A stretch of DNA of 64,000 bases from Brassicibacter mesophilus (GCF_050433385.1 NZ_JBNPXI010000001.1:310001-374000), one strand, 5' to 3'. Positions 27,237-36,799 are shown, counted from the first letter of the stretch. The notes: a model not told the origin generated them from the sequence alone. Numbers and translations: made by a program.

Positions 27237-27274
27237 GGTCATTTAAAGTCCCGGTTTATTGTTCTGCGTCCCAC
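27237..27274 (-). promoter_or_regulatory. CggR operator, two half-sites
   Basis: On the minus strand TGGGAC-N6-CAAT and CGGGAC-N6-TGACC stand in tandem, with the two GGGAC cores separated by 15 bases. This matches my recollection of the Bacillus subtilis CggR operator (CGGGAC-N6-TGTC twice). It lies about 30 bases downstream of the -10 box, where repressor would block elongation or open complex. Confidence 0.8.
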
Positions 27275-27302
27275 TACTTACATAAAAAATTCCTATACTT
27301 AG

Positions 27303-27331
27303 ATTATAATTAATACAACTCAAAAATTCAA
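27303..27331 (-). promoter_or_regulatory. sigma-A promoter of the cggR-gapA operon
   Basis: TTGAAT (27326-27331), a 17-base spacer and a perfect TATAAT (27303-27308) on the minus strand. The CggR-type operator lies just downstream, followed by a leader of roughly 190 bases before cggR. Confidence 0.8.
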
Positions 27332-27466
27332 TAGCTTATAGGTTTTTTTTTTATATTTTTAAAAAAATAGCCAACTTTTTCTTTCAATTTACCCTCTTAA
27401 TTTAATAGAATAGTGCACTAAGAAAGTAAATTAAGTGTAAAAATTGACTATCTTTATATTACACTG

Positions 27467-28846
27467 TTAAAATCTTCTTCTTCCTGACGATGATGGTATA
27501 CCAAGTTCATCCCTGTATTTTGCCACTGTTCTTCTAGATATATCTATACTTTTAGCCTTTAATATATTAACAATCTGTTGATCACTAAGTGGTTTTTTTT
27601 GATTTTCATTGTCAATTATTTCTTTAATCATGGATTTAATACTAGTTGATGAAATTCCGCCTTCATCACTTCCAACTCCACTTGAAAAGAAAAATTTGAG
27701 TTCAAAAATACCTCGTGGAGTTTGAATATACTTGCCATTAGTTGCTCTGCTTACAGTGGATTCATGTACTCCTATATCCTCAGCAACATCTTTTAAAGTA
27801 AGAGGTTTTAAAGATTTTTTACCTTTGTCAAAAAACTCTAGTTGAAACTTTAATATAGATTCAACAACCTTATATATAGTCGTTCTCCTTTGTTCAATGC
27901 TTTTAATTATCCACATTGCTGAATTAAGTTTACCATTTAGGAAGTTTGAAATATTCTCATCCTCAGTTCTAGTCAAAAGTTGCTTATAGAAGTTATTAAT
28001 AATAAGTCTAGGTGCTGTTACATCATTTACACTTATCACATATTCACCATCAACATATTGTAAGACAACATCAGGAGTAACATATTTTATGTCGTCACTA
28101 TCATGAGCAAATCCTCTTCCTGGTTTTGGTTCCAAAGATTTGATCAAGTCACATATCCATTGAACATTTTTCAGATTAATATTCAAGGTTTTAGAAATTT
28201 TAGACAACCTATTTTGTGCTACATCCTCTAAGTGGTTGTTTACTATTTCATACACATCAGGATCTGTAACTCCCCTAACTTTTAATTGTATTAAAAGACA
28301 TTCTTTTAAATCTCTTGCCCCTACTCCAGCTGGATCAAATGTTTGGATTATTTGAAGTATTTTCTCAACCTCTGATACATCAATATCAAGTTGAGCAGCA
28401 ATATCTTCTAATGAATTATTCAAATATCCGTTTTTATCAATACTTTCGATTATAAACTCTCCAACTCTTTTTGCACTATTTTCGAAAATTGATAAATGTA
28501 GTTGAAATAACAAATGCTCCTTTAAAGATGTCTGTGCAGATATATAGTTTTCAAATGAGGTTTCCTTATTCTCATTTTTACTTGTGTTTCTATAGCTGAT
28601 ATCATCATATTGACCTAAATATTCCTTCCAGTCAATTTCTTCAATCTTACTATTTATTTCTTCAATATTTTCCTCATTTCTTTGATCACCATCTATTTCA
28701 AGCAAAGGATTTATCTCAACTTGTCTATCTAGATATTGCCATAATTCTTGACTGGTGAACTGTAGCATTTGTATGGCTTGTCTCAATTCGGGGGTCATTA
28801 TTAACTTTTGTGCCTGTTCTAATGTTAAGTCAAAACCTAGCCTCAT
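27467..28846 (-). CDS. rpoN: RNA polymerase sigma-54 factor
   Basis: 459 residues from the ATG at 28846 after GGGAGTGAG; a GTG nine bases earlier overlaps that site. Region I is Gln/Leu-rich (LTLEQAQKLIMTPELRQAIQML-like, from residue 5), an acidic region follows, then the core-binding region with DPAGVGARDLKECL near 172, a helix-turn-helix (DVAEDIGVHESTVSRAT) and the RpoN box SRRTVAKYRDELGIP at the end. It directs activator-dependent transcription from -24/-12 promoters. No such promoter or enhancer-binding activator was found in the window, so its regulon lies elsewhere. It is followed by the cggR promoter region. Confidence 0.97.
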   Translation of the reverse strand: MRLGFDLTLEQAQKLIMTPELRQAIQMLQFTSQELWQYLDRQVEINPLLEIDGDQRNEENIEEINSKIEEIDWKEYLGQYDDISYRNTSKNENKETSFENYISAQTSLKEHLLFQLHLSIFENSAKRVGEFIIESIDKNGYLNNSLEDIAAQLDIDVSEVEKILQIIQTFDPAGVGARDLKECLLIQLKVRGVTDPDVYEIVNNHLEDVAQNRLSKISKTLNINLKNVQWICDLIKSLEPKPGRGFAHDSDDIKYVTPDVVLQYVDGEYVISVNDVTAPRLIINNFYKQLLTRTEDENISNFLNGKLNSAMWIIKSIEQRRTTIYKVVESILKFQLEFFDKGKKSLKPLTLKDVAEDIGVHESTVSRATNGKYIQTPRGIFELKFFFSSGVGSDEGGISSTSIKSMIKEIIDNENQKKPLSDQQIVNILKAKSIDISRRTVAKYRDELGIPSSSGRRRF

Positions 28847-28922
28847 ATGGCTCACTCCCAGTTTTAAGATTTTTATTATATCATGCTTCTCATTCTATTA
28901 TATCATAAGCCCTTATAATAAC

Positions 28923-28951
28923 ATTATAGCAGAAAACGATGTCAATCATCA
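28923..28951 (-). promoter_or_regulatory. candidate rpoN promoter (extended -10)
   Basis: TGCTATAAT on the minus strand with a weak -35 (GATGAT region) 17 bases upstream, about 80 bases before the rpoN start. A TTGACA nearby is spaced too closely to use with it. Confidence 0.45.
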
Positions 28952-29063
28952 AAACTATTGTAGTTATTTCGACTTTTTTTGATAAAATCCTCTTTTCGTT
29001 TTAAATCTTTCTTTAATTATATTATATTCTTTTATATTCAAAATATACTTTTCTTAACTAATG

Positions 29064-29100
29064 AAAAAAAGGCTTTAAATCATAAGATTTAAAACCTTTT
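29064..29100 (-). terminator. terminator of the nucleoside importer operon
   Basis: AAAGGTTTTAAATC pairs with GATTTAAAGCCTTT across TTAT and runs into TTTTTTT on the minus strand, just after the last permease. Confidence 0.9.
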
Positions 29101-29122
29101 AGAATTTACTTAATTCGTTATA

Positions 29123-30052
29123 CTATTTTTCTCCTTTTTCATAAGGAATTCCACCTGATGCTGGTCCTACTGCCTTTCCAACTACTCCAACTAAAGCAAG
29201 TACAGTAGCAACATAAGGAATAGATTGCAAAAACTCTGAAGGTATAAAGCCTAATCCAATTGAAGAAGCTTGAATCTGAATAGCTTCTGTCAATCCAAAG
29301 AATAAACTTGCTAGTAAAGCTCCCACTGGATGCCATTTACCAAATATCATAGCAGCTATTGCAATGAAACCTTTACCTGCAGTCATACCTTCTCTAAACA
29401 AACTTATAGTACCTAATGATAACGCAGCTCCAGCCACGCCAGCAAGAGCACCACTTATCATCACACAGATATACCTAATTTTATATACGTCTATACCAAC
29501 AGTATCTGCAGCTCTTGGATGCTCTCCTACAGCCCTAACTCTTAAACCAAATGGAGTTTTCCAAAGCACATAATATGAAACTGATACCATTACTAGCGCT
29601 AAGTAAACAAATGGTGTTAGCTCAGCAGCTATATTTCCGATGATAGGTATACTCTCTAAAAACTTAAATGGATTTTGAGTTAAAGAGTTCTTTATTGCAT
29701 CTGTTTGACCAGATCTATGCCATACTAATTCTAATAAGTATGCTGCAAAGCTTGCTGCTAGAAGATTTATTGCAACTCCTGTTACTGTTTGATCTGCCCT
29801 TAAATGAATAGCTAAAACAGCAAGTATAAGTGACGTAAGAACACCTACAACTAATGCTCCTAATACACCTACCCATGGCATGCCAGTAAATTTTGTAATT
29901 AATATTGCAAAGAAAGCTCCCATTATCATTATACCTTCTAAAGCAATGTTAAACACTCCAGAACGTTCAGAAAAAACTCCACCTAATGATGCTAATATAA
30001 GAGGCGTTGCTAGTCTTAAGGCAGAAGCAATTATAGCTAATACTACTACCAT
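29123..30052 (-). CDS. nupQ: nucleoside ABC transporter permease (NupQ/YufQ-like)
   Basis: 309 residues, about eight to nine membrane helices. Conserved features of the BPD_transp_2 fold in BMP-type importers include GGVFSERSGVFNIALEGIM near 24-42 and FGLRVRAVGEHPRAADTVGI near 170. It forms the membrane channel with the neighbouring permease. Its ATG follows directly on the upstream permease stop, with GAGGAGG as ribosome site inside that gene, so translation is coupled. The terminator lies just after the stop. In this family the transported solutes are nucleosides, by homology. Confidence 0.9.
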   Translation of the reverse strand: MVVVLAIIASALRLATPLILASLGGVFSERSGVFNIALEGIMIMGAFFAILITKFTGMPWVGVLGALVVGVLTSLILAVLAIHLRADQTVTGVAINLLAASFAAYLLELVWHRSGQTDAIKNSLTQNPFKFLESIPIIGNIAAELTPFVYLALVMVSVSYYVLWKTPFGLRVRAVGEHPRAADTVGIDVYKIRYICVMISGALAGVAGAALSLGTISLFREGMTAGKGFIAIAAMIFGKWHPVGALLASLFFGLTEAIQIQASSIGLGFIPSEFLQSIPYVATVLALVGVVGKAVGPASGGIPYEKGEK

Positions 30053-31162
30053 CTATGCCACCTCCTCAGATTTGCTCTTTTTAGCTTTAATTTTAGATAT
30101 ATATTTTAATATTTGCTCACCTGCAATGAATATAATAATAACTCCTTGAATAATACCTACAACTTCCTGAGGAATACCTGCTATTTGCATTTTTCTTGCA
30201 CCATTGCTTAGTATTCCAAAAAGTAATGCACTTATTAGTACTCCTAATGGATGGTTCTTACCTACTAATGCAACTGCTATTCCAGTAAACCCATATCCAG
30301 GTGATGCAGGAGCCATGTCAACCTTATATGTTAGCCCAGCTATCTGAGTAGCACCTGCTAGACCTGCAAATGCTCCTGAAATTAGCATAGAAAGCACCAA
30401 GTTCTTAGTAATACTAATTCCTCCATATTCAGCAGCAAGTGGACTTTGCCCAACAGATCTAATTTCATAGCCTAGGGTTGTTTTAAATAGTATAAGGTAA
30501 GCTATGAAAGCACAAATTATCGCTATAAATATACCTGTATGAACACTAGAGTGTCCGAATACGCTTATCCATTCATTAAGCTTTGTCAGCTTAGCGGTAT
30601 CAGGAATCAATACTGTATGAGCCTTATTCGCAGCCCCTTGAAGTGTTGAAGGGTTCAAAGCAGTTCTAACGAAATAGTTACTTACATGTAAACTCGTGTA
30701 GTTTAACATTATGGATGTTATAACCTCGTGAACTCCTAATTTAGCTTTTAAAAATCCTGTAATCCCAGCCCAAACAGCACCACCAAGAGCACCAAATAAC
30801 AAAACAATTAGTACTAATAAGAATGGCGGCAAGTCTCTAAATATATACGCAGCTGCTACAGTAGAAATTGCACCTATTACATATTGACCTTCTGCTCCTA
30901 TATTAAACAGACCGCATCTAAAAGCAAATGAAATAGCTAGTCCAGTAAATATAAGAGGAGTAGTTTTCAATAGTGTTTCTCCTATTCTGCTAATACCACC
31001 TAAGCTTCCACTAAATAGCGCACCATATGCAACTATAGGATTATTTCCAGACAAAATTATAAAAATAGCTCCAATAATAAAAGATAAAAGTACAGCCAAC
31101 ATAGGAAATTTGACATTTTCTATAAATATCTTAAGTCTACTATCTTTTTCATTACTCATCAT
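30053..31162 (-). CDS. nupP: nucleoside ABC transporter permease (NupP/YufP-like)
   Basis: 369 residues, with about ten membrane helices and a basic N-terminal tail before the first. Signature regions are FAFRCGLFNIGAEGQYVIGA near 78-97 and LGYEIRSVGQSPLAAEYGGI near 233. It is one of the two unlike permeases of the BMP-type importer and is followed without a gap by the second. The start ATG has an AGAGGTG site, 17 bases after the ATPase gene. Confidence 0.9.
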   Translation of the reverse strand: MMSNEKDSRLKIFIENVKFPMLAVLLSFIIGAIFIILSGNNPIVAYGALFSGSLGGISRIGETLLKTTPLIFTGLAISFAFRCGLFNIGAEGQYVIGAISTVAAAYIFRDLPPFLLVLIVLLFGALGGAVWAGITGFLKAKLGVHEVITSIMLNYTSLHVSNYFVRTALNPSTLQGAANKAHTVLIPDTAKLTKLNEWISVFGHSSVHTGIFIAIICAFIAYLILFKTTLGYEIRSVGQSPLAAEYGGISITKNLVLSMLISGAFAGLAGATQIAGLTYKVDMAPASPGYGFTGIAVALVGKNHPLGVLISALLFGILSNGARKMQIAGIPQEVVGIIQGVIIIFIAGEQILKYISKIKAKKSKSEEVA

Positions 31163-31179
31163 ATCACCTCTTTCTATTG

Positions 31180-32703
31180 TTACTGACTATCTAATTTTCC
31201 TCCTGCCATCATGATACCAAGCTTCTTCTCAGTAGCATCTTCGGCATTGAGTATTCCTACTATTTTACCATCATATATTACGGCTATTCTATCAGCTAGA
31301 GCCATAACTTCATCAAGCTCTAATGAAACTAACAATACTCCTTTGCCACTGTTTCTCTGGTCAACAAGTCTCTTATGAACAAACTCTATGGCTCCTACAT
31401 CTAAGCCTCTTGTTGGTTGTGATGCAATTAGAAGTGCTGGATCTCTGTTTAATTCCCTTGCAATAATAACTTTTTGTTGATTACCACCTGAAAGTGATTT
31501 CGCTGTAACTTCTTCGCTAGGTGTTCTAACATCAAACTCACTAATCAAATCTTTAGCATGTTCATGTATCATATTATAATCCATAATGCCATTTTTACTA
31601 AATGGTTCTTCATGGTGATTTCCTAGTATCATATTTTCGGCTAGAGAGTGGCTTAGTACAAGTCCTCTTTTATGTCTATCTTCTGGAATATGCCCTACCC
31701 CACTTTCAATAACTTCTCTAGTAGATGCTTTTGTAATATCTTTTCCGTTAATTTTTATGCTTCCTCCAACAGCAGGTCTTAAACTAGTAAGTACTTCTAC
31801 AAGTTCAGTTTGCCCATTTCCATCTACTCCTGCAATCGCTAAAATTTCTCCTGCTTTAACCTCAAAATCAATGCCTTGTATAGCAGGAAGTCCTCTGTTA
31901 TCTTTTGCCTTAAGTCCTTTAACTTCTAGTATTGTGTGTCCAGTTTCTACCTTTTCTTTTTCCACTACTAAATTTACCTTTCTTCCTACCATAAGCTCTG
32001 CCAGTTCATCAGTATTTGTGTCTACAGTATTAAGAGTATCAATAACTTTGCCTCTACGAACTACTGTTACCCTATCACTCATAGACATAACTTCTTTAAG
32101 TTTATGAGTTATTAGTATTATAGATTTTCCTTGACTTTTCAAGCTATCGAGTATTACCCCTAGTTCTTCAATTTCTTGAGGAGTAAGAACTGCTGTAGGC
32201 TCGTCTAATATTAGTATATCCGCACCTTTATAAAGAGCTTTTAATATTTCGACTCTTTGCTGCATTCCAACAGAGATATCTTGAATCTTGGCATTTGGAT
32301 CTACTGCTAAACCAAATTCATCAGATATCTTCATAACATCTTTAATTGCTTTTTTCATATCTAATTTAAGACCTTTATGCTTAGATGGTTCAGTACCTAA
32401 TATGATATTTTCAGCAATTGTAAAAGGAGGCACTAGCATAAAGTGCTGATGCACCATACCAATACCGTTTTCTATAGCAACATTTGGGTCCTTTATTTTA
32501 TTAAGCTCACCGTTTATATATATTTCCCCAGAAGTAGGTTGATATAGACCGTATAATATATTCATTAAAGTTGTCTTGCCCGCTCCATTCTCTCCTAATA
32601 AAACATGTGTTTCGCCTTTTTTTAAAGAGAAGTTTACATTATCGTTAGCAACAACTCCAGGGAATATCTTAGTTATATTCTTCATTTCAACAACATGAGA
32701 CAA
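31180..32703 (-). CDS. nupO: nucleoside ABC transporter ATP-binding protein (NupO/YufO-like)
   Basis: 507 residues with two fused ATPase domains. The first has Walker A GENGAGKTT near 36, signature SVGMQQR and LILDEPTAVLTP; the second has a degenerate Walker A GVDGNGQTE near 290 and signature LSGGNQQKVIIAREL. This layout is typical of the sugar/nucleoside class with one active and one altered site. Translation appears to start at TTG, thirteen bases after AAGGAGGG. It follows the binding-protein gene after a hairpin that may set the ratio of the two. Confidence 0.92.
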   Translation of the reverse strand: MSHVVEMKNITKIFPGVVANDNVNFSLKKGETHVLLGENGAGKTTLMNILYGLYQPTSGEIYINGELNKIKDPNVAIENGIGMVHQHFMLVPPFTIAENIILGTEPSKHKGLKLDMKKAIKDVMKISDEFGLAVDPNAKIQDISVGMQQRVEILKALYKGADILILDEPTAVLTPQEIEELGVILDSLKSQGKSIILITHKLKEVMSMSDRVTVVRRGKVIDTLNTVDTNTDELAELMVGRKVNLVVEKEKVETGHTILEVKGLKAKDNRGLPAIQGIDFEVKAGEILAIAGVDGNGQTELVEVLTSLRPAVGGSIKINGKDITKASTREVIESGVGHIPEDRHKRGLVLSHSLAENMILGNHHEEPFSKNGIMDYNMIHEHAKDLISEFDVRTPSEEVTAKSLSGGNQQKVIIARELNRDPALLIASQPTRGLDVGAIEFVHKRLVDQRNSGKGVLLVSLELDEVMALADRIAVIYDGKIVGILNAEDATEKKLGIMMAGGKLDSQ

Positions 32704-32730
32704 AATTATTCCCTCCTTAGATATAATTAA

Positions 32731-32753
32731 GGCCAGATGGTATACATCTGACC
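32731..32753 (-). terminator. attenuator-like hairpin between binding protein and ATPase
   Basis: GGTCAGATG pairs with CATCTGGCC (9 bp, one G-U) across TATAC. Only a weak U-rich tract follows, which suits partial read-through or mRNA stabilisation of the upstream binding-protein message. Confidence 0.5.
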
Positions 32754-32825
32754 CTAATATTATACCCGTAATATTTTATAGTTTCAACTCTTTCGCATAT
32801 TTTACAGAATTAGGCTATTAATACA

Positions 32826-33845
32826 TTATATTTGTGGTATTTCAAACGAATTAAATTCATCCTCTGTTGAAGGAACAGCTATCTTTCCATTAATAATAGC
32901 TTCTTTGTATTTGTCAGCAGCATCTTTTAAATCATCAGTTAAATTGCCAGCTTTATCACTATAGCCAACTCCATCATTTTTTAAGTCATAAACAAAGTTT
33001 TTGCCTTCAAATTTGTTTTCTTTAACTAATTCAGTTATAGCAAATGTTGATGTATCAACTCTCTTTATCATAGAACAAAGAACGTTTTCAGGTGCTAAAT
33101 CAGATTGATCTTTATCAACACCTATAGCCCAGAAACCTTTTTCTTCAGCAGCCTGTATTAAACCAACTCCAACTGCACCAGCAGCATGATAAATAACATC
33201 AGCGCCCATTTGATTTTGTGCTAATGCGATTTCTTTTCCTTTTGCAGAATCCTCAAATGAATCTGCATAGTTTACTATAACTTCTGCATCTGGGTTTACA
33301 GCTTTTACACCAGCTCTAAATCCATACTCAAATTTTTGAATAGTAGGGAATTTCATTCCACCTATGTATCCAACTTTATTAGTTTTTGTTGTCATACCAG
33401 CTATTACGCCTACTAGGAATGAACCTTCATGCTCAGCAAAAGTCAATGAAGCCACGTTAGGAATTGGCTGTCCATTTTCGTCTAAAATAACTGCATCAAC
33501 TACAGCGAATTTTTGCTCTGGGAATTGCTTTGCTGCATCCTTCATAGTTGTTTCAAACAAGAAACCTACACCTATTATTAGGTCTATCTTCTCTTCAGCA
33601 AAACTTGTTAGGTTTGGACCATAATCATCTGCAGTTTCAGATTCAAGAACTTTTCTTTCAATCTTTAAGTCTTTTTCAGCTTTTCCAAGTCCATCCCAAG
33701 CTGAATCATTGAATGATTGGTCTCCTAGTCCACCTGTATCAGTAATCATTCCAACTGTAAGCTTTTCCCCACTACCTGCACAGCCTACTGCTAGTGATAA
33801 TACTAGAGTAGTCACTAATAATAAACTTAATATTTTCTTCAACAT
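32826..33845 (-). CDS. nupN: BMP-family nucleoside-binding lipoprotein (NupN/BmpA-like)
   Basis: 339 residues. A signal peptide of about 21 residues ends in the lipobox LAVGC, so the mature protein is a membrane-anchored lipoprotein. The BMP domain shows MITDTGGLGDQSFNDSAW near 35, then LIIGVGF and a VDKDQSDL motif near 245. It captures nucleosides outside the cell for the NupO-NupP-NupQ importer. It is the first gene of the operon, with AAAGGAGGAG before the ATG and a palindrome in the leader. Confidence 0.92.
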   Translation of the reverse strand: MLKKILSLLLVTTLVLSLAVGCAGSGEKLTVGMITDTGGLGDQSFNDSAWDGLGKAEKDLKIERKVLESETADDYGPNLTSFAEEKIDLIIGVGFLFETTMKDAAKQFPEQKFAVVDAVILDENGQPIPNVASLTFAEHEGSFLVGVIAGMTTKTNKVGYIGGMKFPTIQKFEYGFRAGVKAVNPDAEVIVNYADSFEDSAKGKEIALAQNQMGADVIYHAAGAVGVGLIQAAEEKGFWAIGVDKDQSDLAPENVLCSMIKRVDTSTFAITELVKENKFEGKNFVYDLKNDGVGYSDKAGNLTDDLKDAADKYKEAIINGKIAVPSTEDEFNSFEIPQI

Positions 33846-33878
33846 AAAGCTCCTCCTTTAGATTATATTGATGTACTA

Positions 33879-33897
33879 CTGTAACATGTTATTACAG
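33879..33897 (-). promoter_or_regulatory. palindrome upstream of the BMP lipoprotein gene
   Basis: CTGTAA-N7-TTACAG, a perfect 6-bp inverted repeat 34 bases before the ATG and just downstream of a TATAAT-like box. A plausible repressor site for the nucleoside importer. Confidence 0.45.
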
Positions 33898-34025
33898 CAA
33901 TAAATTATATATTCTATGCAAATCGTGAAAACCCTTCTTTAGAACTACTAAAATTTATTAATTTTACTTAACTTTACTATATAAACCTACTTTTATTAAT
34001 ATATTCAATTTAAGCACCCAACAGA

Positions 34026-34057
34026 ACAAAAATCCTGGGTATATACCCAGGATTTTT
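34026..34057 (-). terminator. grd operon terminator
   Basis: AAAAATCCTGGGT and ACCCAGGATTTTT form a perfect 13-bp stem with an ATAT loop eight bases after the grdD stop, running into U residues. Confidence 0.92.
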
Positions 34058-34064
34058 AAGATCA

Positions 34065-35249
34065 TTAACAAGGATCAGACTCTTTAGTTACATATCCTGC
34101 TTTTGCTAATACTTCTACTGCTTTATCAAGCTTGGATTCATTAACCATTACTATTGGTCCAGTACAACCCATTCCACTTTCAGCATATATACCATTTTTC
34201 CATAAAGCTAAAACTGCATCCTCAAGCTCCATGATATCTACACCAGATATTGAACCAGTAACTACTTCTTTTTCTGGTGCTGTAACTTCACCTTCATCTT
34301 CTTTGCTTTCTTTTTTTGTGTCTTTTTTGAGTCCTTTTAATATGTCGGCAAACTTTGCTTTATTTGCATTAGCAAATTCTGCTTTAGATATATTTATTAC
34401 TTTTCCTTTAGCTAAATCAGCCGCAAAAGAAATTGCGTTTGCTACAACAGGCACTCCTGAAGCTCTAGAAAGAATCAATATAGTTCTTTCATATCCTTCA
34501 CCTATACCAGGACCATATCCATAACCCATAGCTTCATAGTCGCCACCAGTTGTATATGAAGAAAATACCTTCATAAGTAGATTACCAGTCAATGAATCAG
34601 TAACCATTACATTTGGTGTTCCAGCTAATAAGTCATTTCCTCTCATTACAGAGCCACCATCTGCTCTCATAGATTCAGCAAACTCTAGGTCATAGCCATT
34701 AGCTTTTAATTCTTTAAGTGCTCTTTCTACCTGTCTTGCACCATCAACATTTAGAATACCTACGGTTGGTCTTTCTATACCCATTGCTTTAGCTGTTACT
34801 ATACCATATAAAGCATTTTTAACCATACCTTCTACTCTATGTGCTGATGATGTTCCTGTAGTTGTTGCAATAAACATTTCCTGACCTTTTCCTGGAGTAA
34901 CTACTCTACCTACTGTTGATACTCCGATAGGAAAGTTATAGTGCATTGTAACAGCACTTTGTATTTCTCCACTATCTAATAGCTCTTCCATTTTTCTATG
35001 CTGCTCATCTTCAGTGTTAGCTTCATATATTTTTAACTCAGTTTCAACCTTTGGTCCAATCAATACGACTTCAACAGAAGAGTCCCTTTTTTGAGCAGCT
35101 TCAGCGCCTTTAACGATGTTCTCAACACCATGCTCGCTGCCTAGTACAGTAATACCTACTCTTACTTTTTGTCCGAATTGACCAGTTTCAACTGCATCAG
35201 CTATGTCATTGAATACCTTACCAATGATATTTTTAATGTTTTCTGACAT
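34065..35249 (-). CDS. grdD: glycine reductase complex protein C, GrdD subunit (acetyl phosphate forming)
   Basis: 394 residues from the ATG at 35249 after GAGGTGATATCA; a GTG nine bases earlier overlaps that site. The fold resembles FabH/PlsX-like proteins, with GVENIVKG near 36 and DLLAGTPNVMVTDSLTGN near 200. The C-terminal GMGCTGP holds Cys362, which in the family takes the acetyl group from GrdC before phosphorolysis to acetyl phosphate. The acetyl phosphate feeds acetate kinase for ATP. It is the last gene of the operon, nine to eleven bases after grdC, and ends at a strong terminator. Confidence 0.95.
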   Translation of the reverse strand: MSENIKNIIGKVFNDIADAVETGQFGQKVRVGITVLGSEHGVENIVKGAEAAQKRDSSVEVVLIGPKVETELKIYEANTEDEQHRKMEELLDSGEIQSAVTMHYNFPIGVSTVGRVVTPGKGQEMFIATTTGTSSAHRVEGMVKNALYGIVTAKAMGIERPTVGILNVDGARQVERALKELKANGYDLEFAESMRADGGSVMRGNDLLAGTPNVMVTDSLTGNLLMKVFSSYTTGGDYEAMGYGYGPGIGEGYERTILILSRASGVPVVANAISFAADLAKGKVINISKAEFANANKAKFADILKGLKKDTKKESKEDEGEVTAPEKEVVTGSISGVDIMELEDAVLALWKNGIYAESGMGCTGPIVMVNESKLDKAVEVLAKAGYVTKESDPC

Positions 35250-35260
35250 TGATATCACCT

Positions 35261-36799
35261 CTAATTTCCTAATAGATGTGACGCAAATTCTCTCATTGCC
35301 TCTGCTACTAGTTTTTTAACTTCTTCTTCAGATACTCCTTTGCCATCATCTACTTTACCGCTATTTTTCTCTATTACGATAGAAACACCGTCAAATAGAT
35401 TTGTCATACGTCCTAAGAATAAGCTTCCTTTACCAACAATCATAGCTTTATTTATTTCATCATTTAACATAGCTTCTCTAGCAAATCCTACATATGGAAC
35501 TCCTGATGGAATATGTCCTTGTGTTGGAGCCCATCCTGGTAAACCGTGCTTATCTCCAAATGTTGCAACATCAGCTCTTTCTAACTCGCCTCTTTTTACT
35601 CCTAGTGCTGCAATCATTTTGTAGTTAGAAGCTGGAACGTCTCCTGCTCCTGCTGGTTTAGTTATATCAGGATTTTGCATTTCAACAGAGTATTTATCTA
35701 TATCAGTTATTTTTAAGTTTCCTTTATCTAAAGGCATTGTTATAAGTGAAGTTATAACAGCTTGTGGTGATGAACCAGTTCCTACAGTGTGACGTCCTAC
35801 TAAGTCAGTTCTTAGTACTGGGTTTACTCCGTCATTTTTGCTTACAAGTATTGCAAATCCACCAAGTGCATCCTCTAGTATAGGTAAACCCTTTTTAACA
35901 TGGTCTTTACCATTCATACCTAATTTAGCTGATGCCCCTCCTGCTACAAGAACAACATTGTCATAAACACCTGCTTGTACTAACGCAGAAGCTTCAATCA
36001 ATGAATGTGTTGGTGCAGCACAGAAGCCTCTTGTGTCTGAACCTGTAGCGTTATTACATCCAGCAATTTCTGCTATTGATTTTGCAAAGTTACCGCCACC
36101 TCTTTGGTTCATATCTCCACATGCTTCTTCTGAACATTCAATTACATATTCTACTGAATTTGCATCAATATTATTCTTATCAAGTAAATTTAATAACGCT
36201 AAAACTCCTGATGCTTTAACAACTAGATTTTCAAAAATTGTATGAGCATTCAAATTGATATCTATTTCATGAGCTCTTTTAACGCAACCAATTAATTCAT
36301 TGTTATGATATATTGGCTCAGCATGTTGTTCTTCAACTAATTTTTTAATATCTGCAACTTCTTCGCCATCTTTTATCTTAGCTACTAACTCATCACTAAT
36401 AAGTGGATGACTAGTTAATTTCTCTTTTACTGTTTCAGTAAATGCTTTTTCAAGTTTTACAAGATCAAAAGCATCACAAATTTTCATTAGACCTATAAAT
36501 TCATCTTGTGGCATTATTTCACCATATTTACCAAATCTATCAGCGCCTTCAATTTTTCTTTCACACCAAGGCATTTCATATTTAGCTAAATCTTGTGGTG
36601 TTAATGAACCTATATAAGTTTGGTTAGGTGGATAACTTACTACATCTTCAAAGCTACGAAGATGTTTTGGTAACTCTTTTAAATAATCTGAATTTGGATT
36701 GATGATTCTCTCTGAAGTTTGTGTTGTACCATTATGAATCACCATATCCGGTGTATGAACTAATATATAACCTGCACCTTTTACTACTGGGAATGACAT
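35261..36799 (-). CDS. grdC: glycine reductase complex protein C, GrdC subunit
   Basis: 512 residues from the ATG at 36799 after GGAGGTG; an in-frame TTG upstream overlaps this site. It is related to ketoacyl synthase III-type enzymes, with ECSEEACGDMNQRGGG near 225 and ATGSDTRGFCAAPTHSL near 250. Together with GrdD it takes the carboxymethyl group from selenoprotein A as an acetyl thioester. It is separated from grdB by a 219-base structured spacer, the widest gap in the operon, yet has the same direction and ends next to grdD. Confidence 0.95.
   Translation of the reverse strand: MSFPVVKGAGYILVHTPDMVIHNGTTQTSERIINPNSDYLKELPKHLRSFEDVVSYPPNQTYIGSLTPQDLAKYEMPWCERKIEGADRFGKYGEIMPQDEFIGLMKICDAFDLVKLEKAFTETVKEKLTSHPLISDELVAKIKDGEEVADIKKLVEEQHAEPIYHNNELIGCVKRAHEIDINLNAHTIFENLVVKASGVLALLNLLDKNNIDANSVEYVIECSEEACGDMNQRGGGNFAKSIAEIAGCNNATGSDTRGFCAAPTHSLIEASALVQAGVYDNVVLVAGGASAKLGMNGKDHVKKGLPILEDALGGFAILVSKNDGVNPVLRTDLVGRHTVGTGSSPQAVITSLITMPLDKGNLKITDIDKYSVEMQNPDITKPAGAGDVPASNYKMIAALGVKRGELERADVATFGDKHGLPGWAPTQGHIPSGVPYVGFAREAMLNDEINKAMIVGKGSLFLGRMTNLFDGVSIVIEKNSGKVDDGKGVSEEEVKKLVAEAMREFASHLLGN

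Noticed and set aside
27121..28860. Sigma-54 (-24/-12) promoters near rpoN
   Set aside because: No TGGCAC-N5-TTGC pattern was found near rpoN or the adjacent operons.
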